DNA of 64,000 nucleotides from Nautilus pompilius. Lineage: Eukaryota; Mollusca; Cephalopoda; Nautilida; Nautilidae. The stretch lies in assembly GCA_018389105.1 (NCBI GenBank), contig JACATO010002134.1, forward strand, positions 1,699,001 through 1,763,000, in the 5' to 3' direction. A program made the position numbers and the translations under genes. The notes under the pieces are model-generated. The model worked only from the letters and a program-made list of their open reading frames with translations, was not told the origin of the DNA and did not search any database. This document shows positions 39,176-50,992 of the stretch, piece after piece (position 1 is the stretch's first letter; each line of letters opens with the position of its first letter).

Positions 39176-42100
39176 TATACAACACATGATTATAGTTGTG
39201 ACAAAAAAGTAACAACTTGGTTAAAGATATTACAATTAGTTCTGTAGGAAAACACCAAGCAATTACTAATTCTTAAAATTGACTCTCTTTTTTTCTTTTT
39301 CCTCGAGAGATATAAGTATGTTGCCATTTACCTCTTGAGGATTTCATTATCTACATAAACAGCTAACATTGCAAACAATTCATTGTATTGTACCCACTTT
39401 TTTAGCACCAAAAGCAGAAAAATATTTATTTATAGGTAAATTCCAGGGTATTTTATAATATTTATTATCACTAATTAGTCTACTGTTCACAGAATATCAC
39501 AGCAGCAGTATTTTAAAGCAGAATGTTGTGGTCACTTTCAGCTGCATATGTTCAACAAAAAAAAAGAATAAATTTCAGTTCTAAAGTAAAATAATTATAA
39601 TATATTAGGTAAATGCTTGGGATATACTTCCTTTTCTTTCATCATGTTTGTTTCCTTGAAAATTTGCATAGTTTATTGTTAAAAAGGACTTTCTTTTGTA
39701 ACACACCTGTATTCTTTTCCTTTCTCTGAAGCTAAAATATTTTCCACCTCATTTTAATACAGTATCACTTTTGTACAAGTATCTTATTTGTATTTTACAA
39801 GGGTGAACATTTTTATTTAGATTATATTATTCTCTAAGTATTGTTTAACTTTACCTTCATGTTTATGCATGGTATTTTTTTTTCTCTAATTATTTTGTTT
39901 TCTATATTCTTTCTGAGTGTCTTGGAATACATTTATTCCACTACACAGCTTTATTTCAAATTTTCAGGTGAAATCCATGGTACCTTTCTCTACTATTTTT
40001 CTAACATTATTCCAACATCATGCTGCACTGAATCTGGTTTTCTTCTGCAGTGTTCGCAATATCACAATCGGTAGCTTAGATATTTATTCTTTCCTTTATT
40101 TTTATACTTCCTTAAATTTAAAGAATTGCATTTTATATTTTAGTCAGAATCTAGACTTAAGTGGATCATTCTTGGTTTCTATTAATTTGATAACTTTTTT
40201 CCCTGAAGTCTCTAATTTCGCTCTAAGCTCTGGCTGCTACGGATAAGACTGCTGGATTAAAAAAGTTTTTTTTCCGAAATCTTGTATCCAAGGCTGGAGA
40301 TGCTGAGTGGTTGGATATAGAGTTAACAGTGTTCACTAATGGTTGTTGGTCAGTATAATTCAGTCAGTTGTCTGGAGTTTGTTCATTTTAACTTTCCAGA
40401 GTATAATTTACATTTAAATGCTGTATTTCTGCCATTTTTTCCAGAGATGATATTTGGACAACTGATTACTTCACAGCTTAACAGAGATGAATAGCGGACC
40501 TGTGGAACTAAAGAAACTATTGCGGTTTATAGCTAAACCTCTCAATTCTCATCAGAATTATTCTGACACAACCTGAGGAATTTTTCTTAATTTTTTTTAT
40601 TATTATTATTTTTTAACTACTCAACCTACATCTTGTTTTTCCTGTTGTTTAGTTTCAATTTTAACTATCCTCACAATTTAGTTCAAATTTTCTATCTATG
40701 CTTGATTAAGCAACAGATTTAGTGACACAATATCTGGCTTTCAGAAATGTGTCACTTGTTTCAGCAGCTTTACTATGTGAAGACTTACTTTTTTCCATTA
40801 TTCCCGCATCATTCGTGCATGTTCCTTTGACATATTACGGGAGTAACACCTTGCATTGACACTTAATTGGTATACTCACCATCAGCACCAGACAGACTTG
40901 AAGCATTAATTTTACCTTGGCCTCCACTTTTCTTTGTTACGTTCATTTTGCGCTTTTTATTTTCATTTAAATGCTATGTAGTGCAGTGAGGCAGGCAGCA
41001 AGAGGACAGGAAATCATAATGGCTCACTGATTTGAAATTACTGTTTATTTTAAAGGCTTATTGGAGAACGTTATCAATTTCCTAGGTGATAAGTTTTTGT
41101 CAACATGTTTTTCTAAATAATAGACATATTCCAAGTGAAAAGAATCCTGCATCTTTTCTATAGGTTTGTATTTTAATAACAATCAGTTATCATTGTGCAC
41201 CTGTAATGGCCTTACCATCAGAAACTGGTCCACCATGTATATGTTGAATATTTGGAATAGGTAGCAGATTTAAGTGGAAACAAAAAATGTTAGAGTCCAC
41301 ATTACATTTTAAAATTAGTTTTTAATGGACTGAGTGTTAGCAAGGTTAAAAGTTACAGTTTGCTGTACTCTTGGTTAATAAGTCTTGTATAAGAAGCGAG
41401 TAAAAAATATAAAGGATTTTCAACTTTTACTAGAGTATGGCTCCACAGATGCTCTGTCCCTCCCTCTCTCCTAGCTAATGTTGCTTGAGGTCATGTTGAT
41501 CACTTTCCAGAAGCTTGCATCTGTTACCATCCCTATGTTTGCATTTCTTGTCTTGCATCCTTATGGTTGACCACATGATTGCTTGCTTCTCCTGTTTTCT
41601 TCTTTGTGCTTCTGCCCCCAGATGGATAAACGTGACTGATTGGTCTTACTATAGCTCTCCAAGTTTGTGTGCCTTTCCACTGTGTCCAGGAATGTGTACA
41701 ACCTCAGTCACCACCTCCAGTTTCTTCAAAGCTGTGATCCATTCCTGTTTTAAATTCCACTGAGTGAGTTTGTTGATGCCACAACAGTCCTTAACCAGTC
41801 TTACTAACTGTCCATCTCTAAATGGACATGATCAGCTCGATTCTGCAATAGACCATTCATACATACACACAGCACATCCTGCTACCTCACCAAACTTGAT
41901 TATGTTTTACAATATTTTGTTCAGATCAGCAGTCCTACCTTTTGTTTTAAATGTCAAAACAGTTTTCTTTTGTTTGTTTTTTTTTTAATTTTGTAGGATG
42001 CAATGTTGATTTATGCAGTATCTTTTTAACGAGTTTTGATCTGGTATAATTTTAATATCTGCTTTATTTCAACCCATTTTAAGGTTGACTCTTTTTGGCT

Positions 42101-44049
42101 ACCAGAAGTGTCACATGTTACGGTTGGTGCCATCTAAGAATATTATGCAACATAATTCTACTCTTAAAGAAATGATGTAGAAAATTTTCAGATTTTTAAT
42201 ACTTAAATCTGATGACAAACTTCATGTTGTTTTATTGTTTAAAGCAATTCTTCAGTGCCGAATTACTTACAGTATATGCACTTTTGTTTTCTTTGAGGGA
42301 TTATTTATAGTTATAAGTAAAAATATTGATAAACATTTCATGTGTAAACAGTAAGCATCTACAGAACACTGCGTATGCTCAGGTATTACATATTTCTCAA
42401 ATATCTACCGATGCTTCTGGCTATGTATGCTTTCAACAGAATATTTATCTTCATGCGAGCATCCTTGCAGCTATGACAATAATTATGAGCTGGGGATGTT
42501 ATTAAAATCATTCAAAGAACATTTCTCCACAATGTAATAAAGGATTAACTTGTTGTTTTTTTTGTTTTGGTTTAAGATAAATACTGATTTGTTTCCAGAA
42601 AGTGGTATTTCTCATTACACACACAAAAAAAAAAGAGGATAGACATGTTTTTTTTTTTCTTTTTTCTATTACTTAATAAGATATTACTCATTTTGAATAT
42701 GCCAGTAGATTTGGAATTCTGGGATTAATTTACATATTTCCTAAAGGATCTTTTCCATCAGACATTGCCTTGATATCTGTCTGCAGTCACCAAATTACTT
42801 TTGACACTTCCATCAATGTTAAACACAGCTGAAACCCTCTTATATAATTTGAGTCTTTGTTTGTAGCAGCATTTTATTGAGATGAATATACAATATAAAC
42901 TTCATCTTATCTTGTCGTTCAAACCAAAGCATTTTATGGCTAAATTATAATTCACAGAACTGTCCAGCTTTGCTTTTTTTTTATGCATTAGAAATGTTGA
43001 GGATACAAAAACAAAAAAAAAAAAAAAGAGCTGCCCCTGTCATGGAAGTTGCTCAGTAATGAGGTGTGACATCAGTTCATTCAGCTCCAGCAGGCTGCAG
43101 TGTCTCAGTGGATTCTAGGTTGTTATTAAAACACCAAGCTAAGAGTACAGAAAATAAAAACGGAACCCCAGAAAATTCTTTTTTGCAAAGTATGGTGCGT
43201 TGGTTATCATTTTGCTGACATACAGTATCAGCGGATACAGTGTTGATGCGCACATTCAAATTATCCATTAAAAGGTAATTTCTGCCGTGGTGGTTTTTTT
43301 TCATAAGTAATTACTTTAGTTTACTCTAAGTGAGAGCCAGACATTCATACTTAATGATAGTCTGGCACCAGAACCTTTATACTTTTTGACATTCTGTGAC
43401 TTGGCTAAACTCGCTCACAAAACAAGAGCTCCTTTTATTGGAAAACTAAGAACGTTTTAAAGTTATACAGTAAGAGAATAAATGACATTCTATTCAGATG
43501 TGAAACTATCCCAAAATTAGATGCTTTCATATTTATTTTTTCATAAGTGGCAGGAGATGTAATATTGCTTCTTAATAATATAGTTCAGCTGTGTATAAAA
43601 AAGGGTAGTAAAATGAACCTCTGATGATAATTTAGTTTGTCTACAGCACACATGCAGCAGTTCCAAATTCTTTAAAAACAATAAAACCTTTCTTTATTTT
43701 AATTTTTTTTAAAAAAAATTGTAATAATACATTTGATGGTAAAATAAACACCTTCTTGTTTCTATTATTATTTATTTTTTTTTTTGTACCCAGGCTTTTC
43801 CCTTTAAGGGATTATATATACCAAAATTGTGAGTTGATAAGGGTATGTCTGTGTTTTAGGCAAAGCTGTTTAACTGTACAGTACCGTGCAAAATATTTCA
43901 TCGCTCAGTAGCATCCCTTAACATCATTACTCGACAATAACATTGCTGATCGTGGCAAAGTTTTACTATTATTGTCATGTGCCCTCCCAAATTTAAAGGC
44001 CAACAGTTCGTGGGTGCCCATAATCTTTTCACGCTGTTTGTGCAAATAA
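39176..44049. other. AT-rich spacer
   Basis: Contains CAGTACCGTGCAAAATATTT at 43880, next to a TA, which resembles a Tc1-type terminal repeat without a visible partner, and the perfect palindrome AATTTTTTTTAAAAAAAATT at 43701-43720. A less AT-rich patch at 41450-41900 has open frames in both directions and no secure match. Confidence 0.5.
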
Positions 44050-44150
44050 AACTCCTGAAAATCTCTACTAGGAATTTTTTATCTTTAGATGTGGGAGAAA
44101 ACCGGAGTGCCTGGGTAGGAAAGCCACATGATTGGCTGGATTATTTACCA
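44050..44150 (-). repeat. tRNA-type SINE, copy 7 (body fragment)
   Basis: The minus strand carries CCAGCCAATCATGTGGCTTT, CCTACCCAGGCACTCCGGTT, TTCTCCCACATCTAAAGATA and CTAGTAGAGATTTTCAGGAG. This is the best-preserved version of the conserved central segment (CACTCCGGTTTTCTCCCACATC type) in the window. The head is absent. Confidence 0.7.
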
Positions 44151-45041
44151 TACTACACAGTGTAATTACCTTTCACACACACACACACTCAAGAATAATC
44201 TGATGTGGTAAAAGAAATTTGAGTGAAATTTTTAATATTACTTACTGAATTTCCAGGCCAGTTGGTTGTTTCATTATGGAAATAATATCTGATAAACAAA
44301 TAAATACATTTTTTTAAAGTATGTATAGACATCGAAAACTGAATCAAATCAATCAGACAAAGGGTAGGAGGAAGAAGATTAAAAAAAAAATAGAAGTAAT
44401 AAATGCACAAATTTCAATATGGCTATGTGTTTAACAATATTTTTTTTTAAAACATGCAATGGGACGAACAACCTTGAAGGTTACTTCATGAATGAAAATA
44501 GCAAGCTACCAAATTATGAAAGCTGTTCGTTGGAGATTGTGCAGACATAACAATAAGTGGTGGGGCTGGTAGCCTGGAGCAAGAACATAGCAATTCTTTA
44601 CATTTCAATGAGGTTCGTAATGAGATCACGTATTTGCCATGTTTTAAACAAGAATTCCCATAAGAATGTGCTGACCTCAATTTTTAGCTACAAGAGTTAG
44701 AACCTGTCATCTGTTTCTTCATCACATCCTTCATCTATTTGCTTGTTAAGCTCACCACCTGGTAAAGTGCGTCATCTAAAGTATGCAATAATGTTACATC
44801 ACCTCATTCTCATCATACAATTTTCTTTTCTCATTTATTACCACCTTAATTTTTTTGTGCTTTTCCACATTTAATATAAAATAACCAAAAGCGCACATTT
44901 TATATTTTCTGCCCCCAAAAGAATTCATGTTTTAAATTGTGATATTTAAAATAGGGATATCACTGAAAATACATTTAAATATTTGATTATTTTTTTTTTA
45001 GTATAATATAATGCATTTTAAAAATCAAATATATACACACA

Positions 45042-45183
45042 CAATGAACCCTCTCTTAACTGAAATAATTGGTGTGCACCCTTTTTGGTTAATGGATATT
45101 TTCAGTTAATAGAAACTAAAATTTTATTACCTAAGGTACATTTCCTTAAACTTTTCTTTGTATTTTAAGGAAAGGGTTCACTG
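45042..45183. mobile_element. small MITE with CAGTGAACCCTYTCTTAA-type ends (142 bp)
   Basis: The left end reads CAATGAACCCTCTCTTAAC and the reverse complement of the right end reads CAGTGAACCCTTTCCTTAA: inverted repeats differing at a few positions. It is directly flanked by CA on both sides, where a pogo-type element would have TA, so either the target duplication has mutated or the family differs. It ends only 32 bp before the next MITE. Non-coding. The end motif resembles pogo-like elements, by inference. Confidence 0.6.
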
Positions 45184-45215
45184 CATGGATAAATAATAAA
45201 TAAATCAGATAAATA

Positions 45216-45450
45216 CAGTAAAATGTTGATTTAACGGATCCCCATTCAACAGACTTTGGAAGCAACGGATGTTGTCTAGTTTCCTGACAAAAGTCCGCGT
45301 TGAACTGTGCAAAAATGTTTTTTTGCTTGGGCGCCTTTTGCGAATGTGTACGTAAACAAACAGCCTATGTAACCATCCAGATTTAACAGACTCCCAGCAT
45401 TAGCAGACACCCCTTCCTCCCTATTCGTCCATTAAATCGAGGTTTTACTG
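45216..45450. mobile_element. pogo-like MITE, copy 2 (235 bp)
   Basis: Bounded by TA on both sides (45214-45215 and 45451-45452). The right end in reverse complement reads CAGTAAAACCTCGATTTAAT and the left reads CAGTAAAATGTTGATTTAAC, imperfect inverted repeats of pogo/Tigger type. The interior is homologous and in the same orientation as the copy at 9457. It has no open reading frame, so it depends on a transposase encoded elsewhere. Confidence 0.87.
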
Positions 45451-46977
45451 TAATTTCAAATTTGTGACTATCAAAAGCAAAACACTAGAAATATTAAAAC
45501 GTAATATAATGCCTTAATAAATTCAAAAATATATACATTCATCCCACTACTACATGAAATCTCAACAGTACTATGTTTATGTTCAGAATAAAGTATCTGA
45601 ATTTCCTACATTATTTTTAATACAAATTATTAAATTATGGTATTATCTGCTCTTGGTGGTCACATGACATACATCAGCCAGTGGGATTATGGCATCTCTT
45701 CACTCACTGTTGCATCTACATCACCTGAGACAGGTAAACACATCGCAAATTTCAAAATAACGGTTTTATTAGGTGAAGATTTTTTTGAGGATCAGATCAG
45801 GCAACGGTAAACTAGAGGGTGTTTTTTCCAGATTTCTGATCTGTCGGGCAAAATTCGATTTTTTAATTTTGGTCTTGGATAATTTAAGTTGCTAGAATTT
45901 TGGTAAATAGAGGGTCATTAAAAAAAAATTGTGCAGAAGAGTAAAAGAACCGGGTTTTATTATTTTGGGAGGATTTCTAAAGCATGAAGAAGGAATTTAA
46001 TAAATTTCTGTTATGTTGCATTAAGATTTTTGTCACATATGTTAGCAATCTCCACGACTGACGTGATTTCATAAATGAAACAGTCATTTGAAACTCTAAG
46101 GTGTTTTATTAGTTTTCTACTTTTAAAAAAAGGTGGGGTTAGGGAGTCAGTCAGTCAAAGTCAGAAAGTGAGAATTAAAAAAAAATTATTTGAAACAAAA
46201 CAAAACAAAATTCTTATAACTGCAGTTAACTCGACTTTCTAATTCTGGCAGCTGTTTAAAATCTGGAAGTTAATTTGTGGTCAAAAATACAAAATACGCG
46301 TACAGGTTGTAGTTTTTGATTAGGAAAATTAATAATGCGACTAAGTGGAGCTACTTATGTGACTATTTATCTCGTTATTTCCTGATGTTGCTTTGTTTTA
46401 AATTCATAGAAGAATTGTTCTGCCTTATTTCATCAGTCTGCGTTAGATTTATCAATTGTTTACAAGGACACCCAACCACACACAGATTAGGTGATTTGTT
46501 CACAAGACGTTTTCCATCCTGATGATATAATAGCAATTGCATATGACAACCACTTTGAGTTTCTGGTGCTCAGATTAATTTGCACTATAATCCATTTATT
46601 TTGTAGAAAAAAATTTTTCAATTCAATTCAAGTTGCATACTTTTTGTGTGCAAACTTAAATTAACACCTCACTTTTTTTTATGTTTTAAACCTGTTTTAT
46701 TAATTAAACTTTGCTTCCATCTGTTTCCCTCAATGTCTTAAAAGCCTCACTCATCAGTGGCATGCATTCCTACGTGACCAGATTTCTACTGAAGTAACAG
46801 AATGTCAAACGTTTGTGCAGATTTATGGAGTGTGTGTAACTCAAATGCATTTCAGTAAAGCCATTGAAAGTCATAACAGTACATTTGTTAATAAAACCTA
46901 CATTTTGAAAATCTGCCACCTGAGAATTATTCTGCAAATGCTACCACTGAACCACTGATGTTTTTATCGTTCCACAG

Positions 46978-47064
46978 AGATTAGTGGAGGAGGTTGAATC
47001 AGAGTTAAGCTGTCTAGACCCAAAGGTCATAAGCAAGCTGAATGCCACGTTTCCATTTGGGTTT
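46978..47064 (+). CDS. candidate internal exon, unknown protein
   Basis: A 29-codon open segment lies between a good acceptor (TTTTATCGTTCCACAG ending at 46977) and a good donor (GTAAGG at 47065). It reads RLVEEVESELSCLDPKVISK and continues to NATFPFGF, with balanced, protein-like composition unlike the poly-Phe/Leu shadows around it. An alternative donor, GTTTGT at 47061, would give a phase compatible with the candidate exon at 48095. I do not recognise the protein. Splice-like signals are common by chance in AT-rich DNA, so this needs transcript support. Confidence 0.28.
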
Positions 47065-47644
47065 GTAAGGTTTCAAGGATATTACACGAAAATGAATATG
47101 GTTTCTGCTAAGTATATTTTTGTTCCAGGATATTGCTACAAACCAAGTTGTTACTCATTAGAAAGGTTTTCCTTTTGACAGAAAAAGTCTTTGTTGAATC
47201 TATCTACAGATTGTTTACTTTTTGATCCATTTTTACTGCCTGTTTTGTTTTAGTGAAATTTATTGTCATCTTTATCTAAGCTACAAATGCCTGCTATTTT
47301 AAAAATTAACAGAAGAAAATAAATTGGTAGTAACTACCCATTGGGGGAGCTGGAGAGTTACAAAGATAAAAGATTCATAAACAGATGACCAAGCGAACAT
47401 ACAGTAACACTAAAGATCTTTTCAAATATTTTTTTTAAAAAATATAAACACAGGCAATCATATTGGAAGATTTATGCTTGAAAAGTTTTTTTTTCAGAAA
47501 TTCTGTTTCGATGGTTAAAAAATATTCTTTAAAAATTATTTACTTACTTACTTTTTGGTTTTATTATTATTTAGGGGGGTGGTTGTACTAGATCCATAAT
47601 GGTAAACAGATTAAAATATTAAAATTTTTAAATTTCAAATCTAA

Positions 47645-47790
47645 GTATGGTTTCTTCTCACTCTTCACCAGCCAGCCATCCATCTGGGTCTCCTCTGAGT
47701 TATCCAGCTTCCTACCAAATCTGAAAAATAATGACTTTTAGTAGATATTTTCCAAGTTCATTTTCCTCTTCACTGTCCACTGCTCAAGAG
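47645..47790 (+). repeat. tRNA-type SINE, copy 8 (body fragment)
   Basis: Reads TATGGTTTCTTCTCACTCTT, CACCAGCCAGCCATCCATCT, GGGTCTCCTCTGAGTTATCC, GAAAAATAATGACTTTTAGT and AGATATTTTCC, collinear with the family body. No tRNA-like head. Confidence 0.65.
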
Positions 47791-48094
47791 ACCCCCAACT
47801 GAACAGAGGTAACAATTTGTTTGTTCTCCAAGACAGATAAGCTTCTTCTTCTAGCTCCAACCTTGAAGAAAAAGCAAGGAAATAAAAACTCAGAATTTAT
47901 TTGATTATAGCTTGGCTGTTTATGGGAAATTCTACAAGGTTTTGTACTGATTGGAAATCTGTTCAGACTAGAGAAGTTGTTCAAGCATTCTGACATTTGT
48001 TGTACTTTTAAGTGAATTGTTTTTCTGCTTCAGTGATGTTTAGTTAACTTAAGAGTTGTTAGACATTTTTCCCTTCTTTACTTGTTGTGGACAG

Positions 48095-48173
48095 GCCCTT
48101 CTATGTGCATGTGGGCTGTACCATTACACTGCTTGTTGGAACTATATCCTCCAGGAAAAATAACATAATCTAG
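48095..48173 (+). CDS. candidate terminal exon, transmembrane-helix-like
   Basis: After a pyrimidine-rich tract and ACAG (ending at 48094) the frame reads PFYVHVGCTITLLVGTISSR, then KNNII and a stop at 48171-48173. The stretch looks like a single membrane helix. It faintly recalls the C-terminal helix of sodium-solute symporters (SLC5 type), where a VG...T.LVG.I.S pattern occurs, but that similarity is too short to support a name. The segment lies about 1 kb after the candidate exon at 46978 on the same strand. Confidence 0.2.
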
Positions 48174-49525
48174 TACTAATTAGTGACATAATATTTTGTG
48201 TTATGTTATCATCAGACTTTCTGGTATCACCAAAAAAGCTACACAATTTGCAAGTATACTTAATGAAAATTTTTAATTCATATATTATCACTTAAACTAC
48301 ATCAGATGATAACTACTTATGTGTTGTTCTCATTTTTGTCATACAATCTCTACAAATAATGAAACCAACTGGCAGCATATTTAGAAGCTTGGCATGGATT
48401 GCTTTTAAAATACCAGTTCTTTGTTTCATTTTTGAAGCTCTACAAGAAATATTAAACAAATTAAATTTCAAAGACCAGCATCTTTTAAATAGTCAATTTT
48501 AGAAATTTAAGGTTTATTCTATCAGCCAGTCTGACTCTTTATTGAAATATGAGTGAGCCTTTGATCACTGGAGCAAAACTAGTTCCAAGCCAAAGCTCAA
48601 GAGGTCTTGAATAACCAAGCTTTTGTTATTGAGGTGACCAGGAAGTTAAACCATTTTTTTTTTTTTTTCCACAAAGGTAGAACTAGTTTTCTTCCATGTT
48701 CACTTATCAAACCTGATGTTATGCTACTACACAATTTTGGTAACTAATATCCTCGGCCTTATGACACAATATGTTATTGTCCATGGTCAATTGCCTATTT
48801 GTTGTGACAGTTATTAATTCTCTTGTGCATGTGGTACCAGAATCGATAAATATCTTAAGCATTCCTCTTTCAGTAGCTATTTATGTTGTAGTATTGATAA
48901 ATCGAATATATACTTCCATTATGTTGTTATTTAATGTGTCTTCTGCAAATAGATTCTACAACAGAATTATGACACTTGATAAGAAACTTATATATGGCCA
49001 ACAAAATTTTATAAACAGATTATGGTTGGGGTGTATATCAATTATTAGTAGTACCAGGCAAGCAGATGAGTCTTTAGATTAACCATTTATATGCCAGAGT
49101 TGTCAATGAGTGGTAATACTGCTAACTGATTAAGGGTTAAACGAAACTATTTTATAAAGTAGATCTCAGTTTACTATTAAATGTAAGATATATTACATAT
49201 AGTCTGACCAATCTAGTCTATATACATCCAGGTTACAAAACTCTGTAAGTAAGCCCTGATTTAAGAAACAAAATGAAAAGTCAATTTGTGATCAAAACCC
49301 CTAATCAGATATTTTTCAGTATTGTTAAGATTACTGCTGCTTGCAACATGTGCATTCAAAATACCTATAACACAAGATAATACAGATATTTGTTCCTCCA
49401 TTGAGATGGATGGTCCCTAAAAAGAAGTCATTGGCAATTAGATGTTTTATATTAAATTAATTTTGTTCAGAAATTGCCTTTGCCCAATATCAACACTTCC
49501 TTGAACAGTGCATGTGCTATATATA
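48174..49525. other. AT-rich spacer left of the mariner
   Basis: A 103-codon plus-strand open frame (48771-49082) is hydrophobic in its first half but matches no family I know. A TTAACC...GGGTTAA pair at 49080-49141 is a weak, 60-bp TTAA-bounded inverted end pair. Confidence 0.45.
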
Positions 49526-49527
49526 TA

Positions 49528-50851
49528 TGAGGTCTGTCGAAAAAGCATCGTATCCGACCTTAGGCTAGGAAAAAAAAATTACATACTTGGTGGGGTTCAA
49601 TTGCTAATCCCCTTCAAAGTAAGCCCCTTGTGCCTCCACACACTTAGCCCAATGATCTTTCCACTGTTCAAAGCACGTCTGGAATGCTTCCAGAATGGCT
49701 CTCAACTCCGCTGTCGCATTCCGCATGATGTCCTCTCGGCTCTCAAAGCGGGGGCCTTTCAGTGTCATCTTCATTTTTGGGAACAAGTCAGAAGGAGCCG
49801 TGTCTGGAGAGTAGGGAGCCTGGCGAATGAGCAAAATGTTTTTTTTTTTGCCAAGAAACCTTGGATCAGCTGCGACAATGAGCCGGGGTGTTGTCATGAT
49901 GCAGCTGCCAGTTTTGCGAGGCCCACAGATCCGGTCTCTTGCACCGAACTGTATCACGAAGACATCAAAGGACTTCCTGATAGTTCTCCTTTGTAACTTT
50001 TTGTCCTGATGCGTATTCGTGATGCACAACGCCTCGGTAGTTGAAAAAAAACAGTCAGCATCACCTTCATTTTGCTCTGGACATGACTTCCTTTTTTGGG
50101 CCTTGGAAACGTTGGGTGCTTCCACTGTGATGACTGAGCTTTGGTTTCCAGCTCATACCCATACACCCATGTCTCATCTCTAGATATCACCATATTTTTG
50201 AACTCAGGATCCCTGTTAGCAGCATCCAGCAGGTCCTGTGCAACCTCAAGATGAAGTTGTTGTTGTTCCTGAGAAAGTAGCTTGGGCACAAATTTCACTG
50301 CCACTCTGCGCAAGCCTAAATCCTCCTTTAAAATTGCATGTGCAGAATCGTTACTGATCCAAACCTCATCATCAATTTTCTGCACCTTCAAACAACGATC
50401 CTCCATTATCAAGGTCTGCACTTTCTCGATAACAACTGCATTGTGGCTTGTTGACAGCCTCCCGGAACACTGGTCACTCTCCACAGATGTACAGCCATCT
50501 TTGAACCTGTTGTACCATTTTATTTGGGTAACACCCATGGCATTGCACCAAAAGCCTGTTGAATTTTGTGTATTTTTTCCACTTGGGTATCTCCAAGCTT
50601 TTGGCAAAACTTGATGCAAGATCGTTGCTCCACACGTTCCGTCATCACGGGCGAAATGAAAATGCGACAAGTAAGTAGTACAGCACCTCACACGCTGGCT
50701 GCCTGACAGCGACTGACGCATCCAGCAAGCCCACCAAACACCACACATGCGCATGAAGGCATGCGGCTCCACTAGCACACTTTTGCCTCCCGAACGTCAT
50801 CACTTCCCACAGGAAAAAAATAAAGTCGGATACTTTTTTTGACAGACCTCG
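49528..50851 (-). mobile_element. mariner-family DNA transposon (DD34D type), nearly full length, inactive
   Basis: A cut-and-paste transposon of normal mariner length (1324 bp). Both ends carry matching inverted repeats: the left end reads TGAGGTCTGTCGAAAAAGC and the reverse complement of the right end reads CGAGGTCTGTCAAAAAAAG, both followed by ATCCGAC-like sequence. Each end is flanked by TA, the mariner target duplication (49526-49527 and 50852-50853). The transposase runs on the minus strand. The ends look intact, so the copy inserted as a complete element and decayed later. It is richer in G+C and CpG than its surroundings, which suggests a fairly recent arrival. The next element starts 141 bp to the right. 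Element identity is very secure; the exact mariner subfamily is inferred from similarity to the transposases annotated as SETMAR-like or GVQW3-like. Confidence 0.95.
49604..50645 (-). pseudogene. mariner transposase pseudogene, several frameshifts
   Basis: The family's transposase binds the inverted repeats and cuts and rejoins DNA with a D,D,D triad. The likely original start is the ATG at 50645, reading MTERVEQRSCIKFCQKLGD, a typical N-terminal DNA-binding helix. The reading then shifts near 50545 into the frame holding VTQIKWYNRFKDG, then VPKLL, then the first catalytic motif RDETWVYGYE, then SSQWKHP and PRPKK. A second shift lies in the T-run near 50045 (A-run on the plus strand). The second catalytic motif HHDNTPAH (codons at 49890-49901) is in another frame and is soon followed by an in-frame stop. 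A third shift lies in the A-run near 49840-49850. The third motif YSPDTAPSDLF and the C-terminal sequence ending GAYFEGD at the stop near 49604 follow. All three catalytic aspartates are still encoded, but no single frame spans them. No intact product is expected. Confidence 0.93.
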
Positions 50852-50992
50852 TATATTCGAAGGATGCGTAAATAATTACTTAAAAAAAACAAAAATGAAC
50901 AAATATGTAAACGGTGAACTTGTTGTGCTAACCTGCCTAGTAACAAAAACAAGAGACTGATAGATTCTAACAGAGGTGTGAAAATACAACTA

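Noticed and set aside
41450-41900. Minus-strand reading containing VVHIPGHSGK, reminiscent of an RNase H motif
   Set aside because: Only a few residues fit and neighbouring reverse-transcriptase or RNase H motifs are absent; the plus strand is equally open.
43701-43720. Palindrome AATTTTTTTTAAAAAAAATT
   Set aside because: Symmetric only because a T-run meets an A-run; several similar junctions occur in the window (for example near 1954 and 29820).
48771-49082. 103-codon hydrophobic open frame
   Set aside because: Could mimic a membrane protein, but no conserved motif is visible and AT-rich spacer often yields hydrophobic frames.
49508-49996. 162-codon plus-strand open frame across the mariner
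   Set aside because: It is the antisense shadow of the transposase coding region and its terminal repeat.
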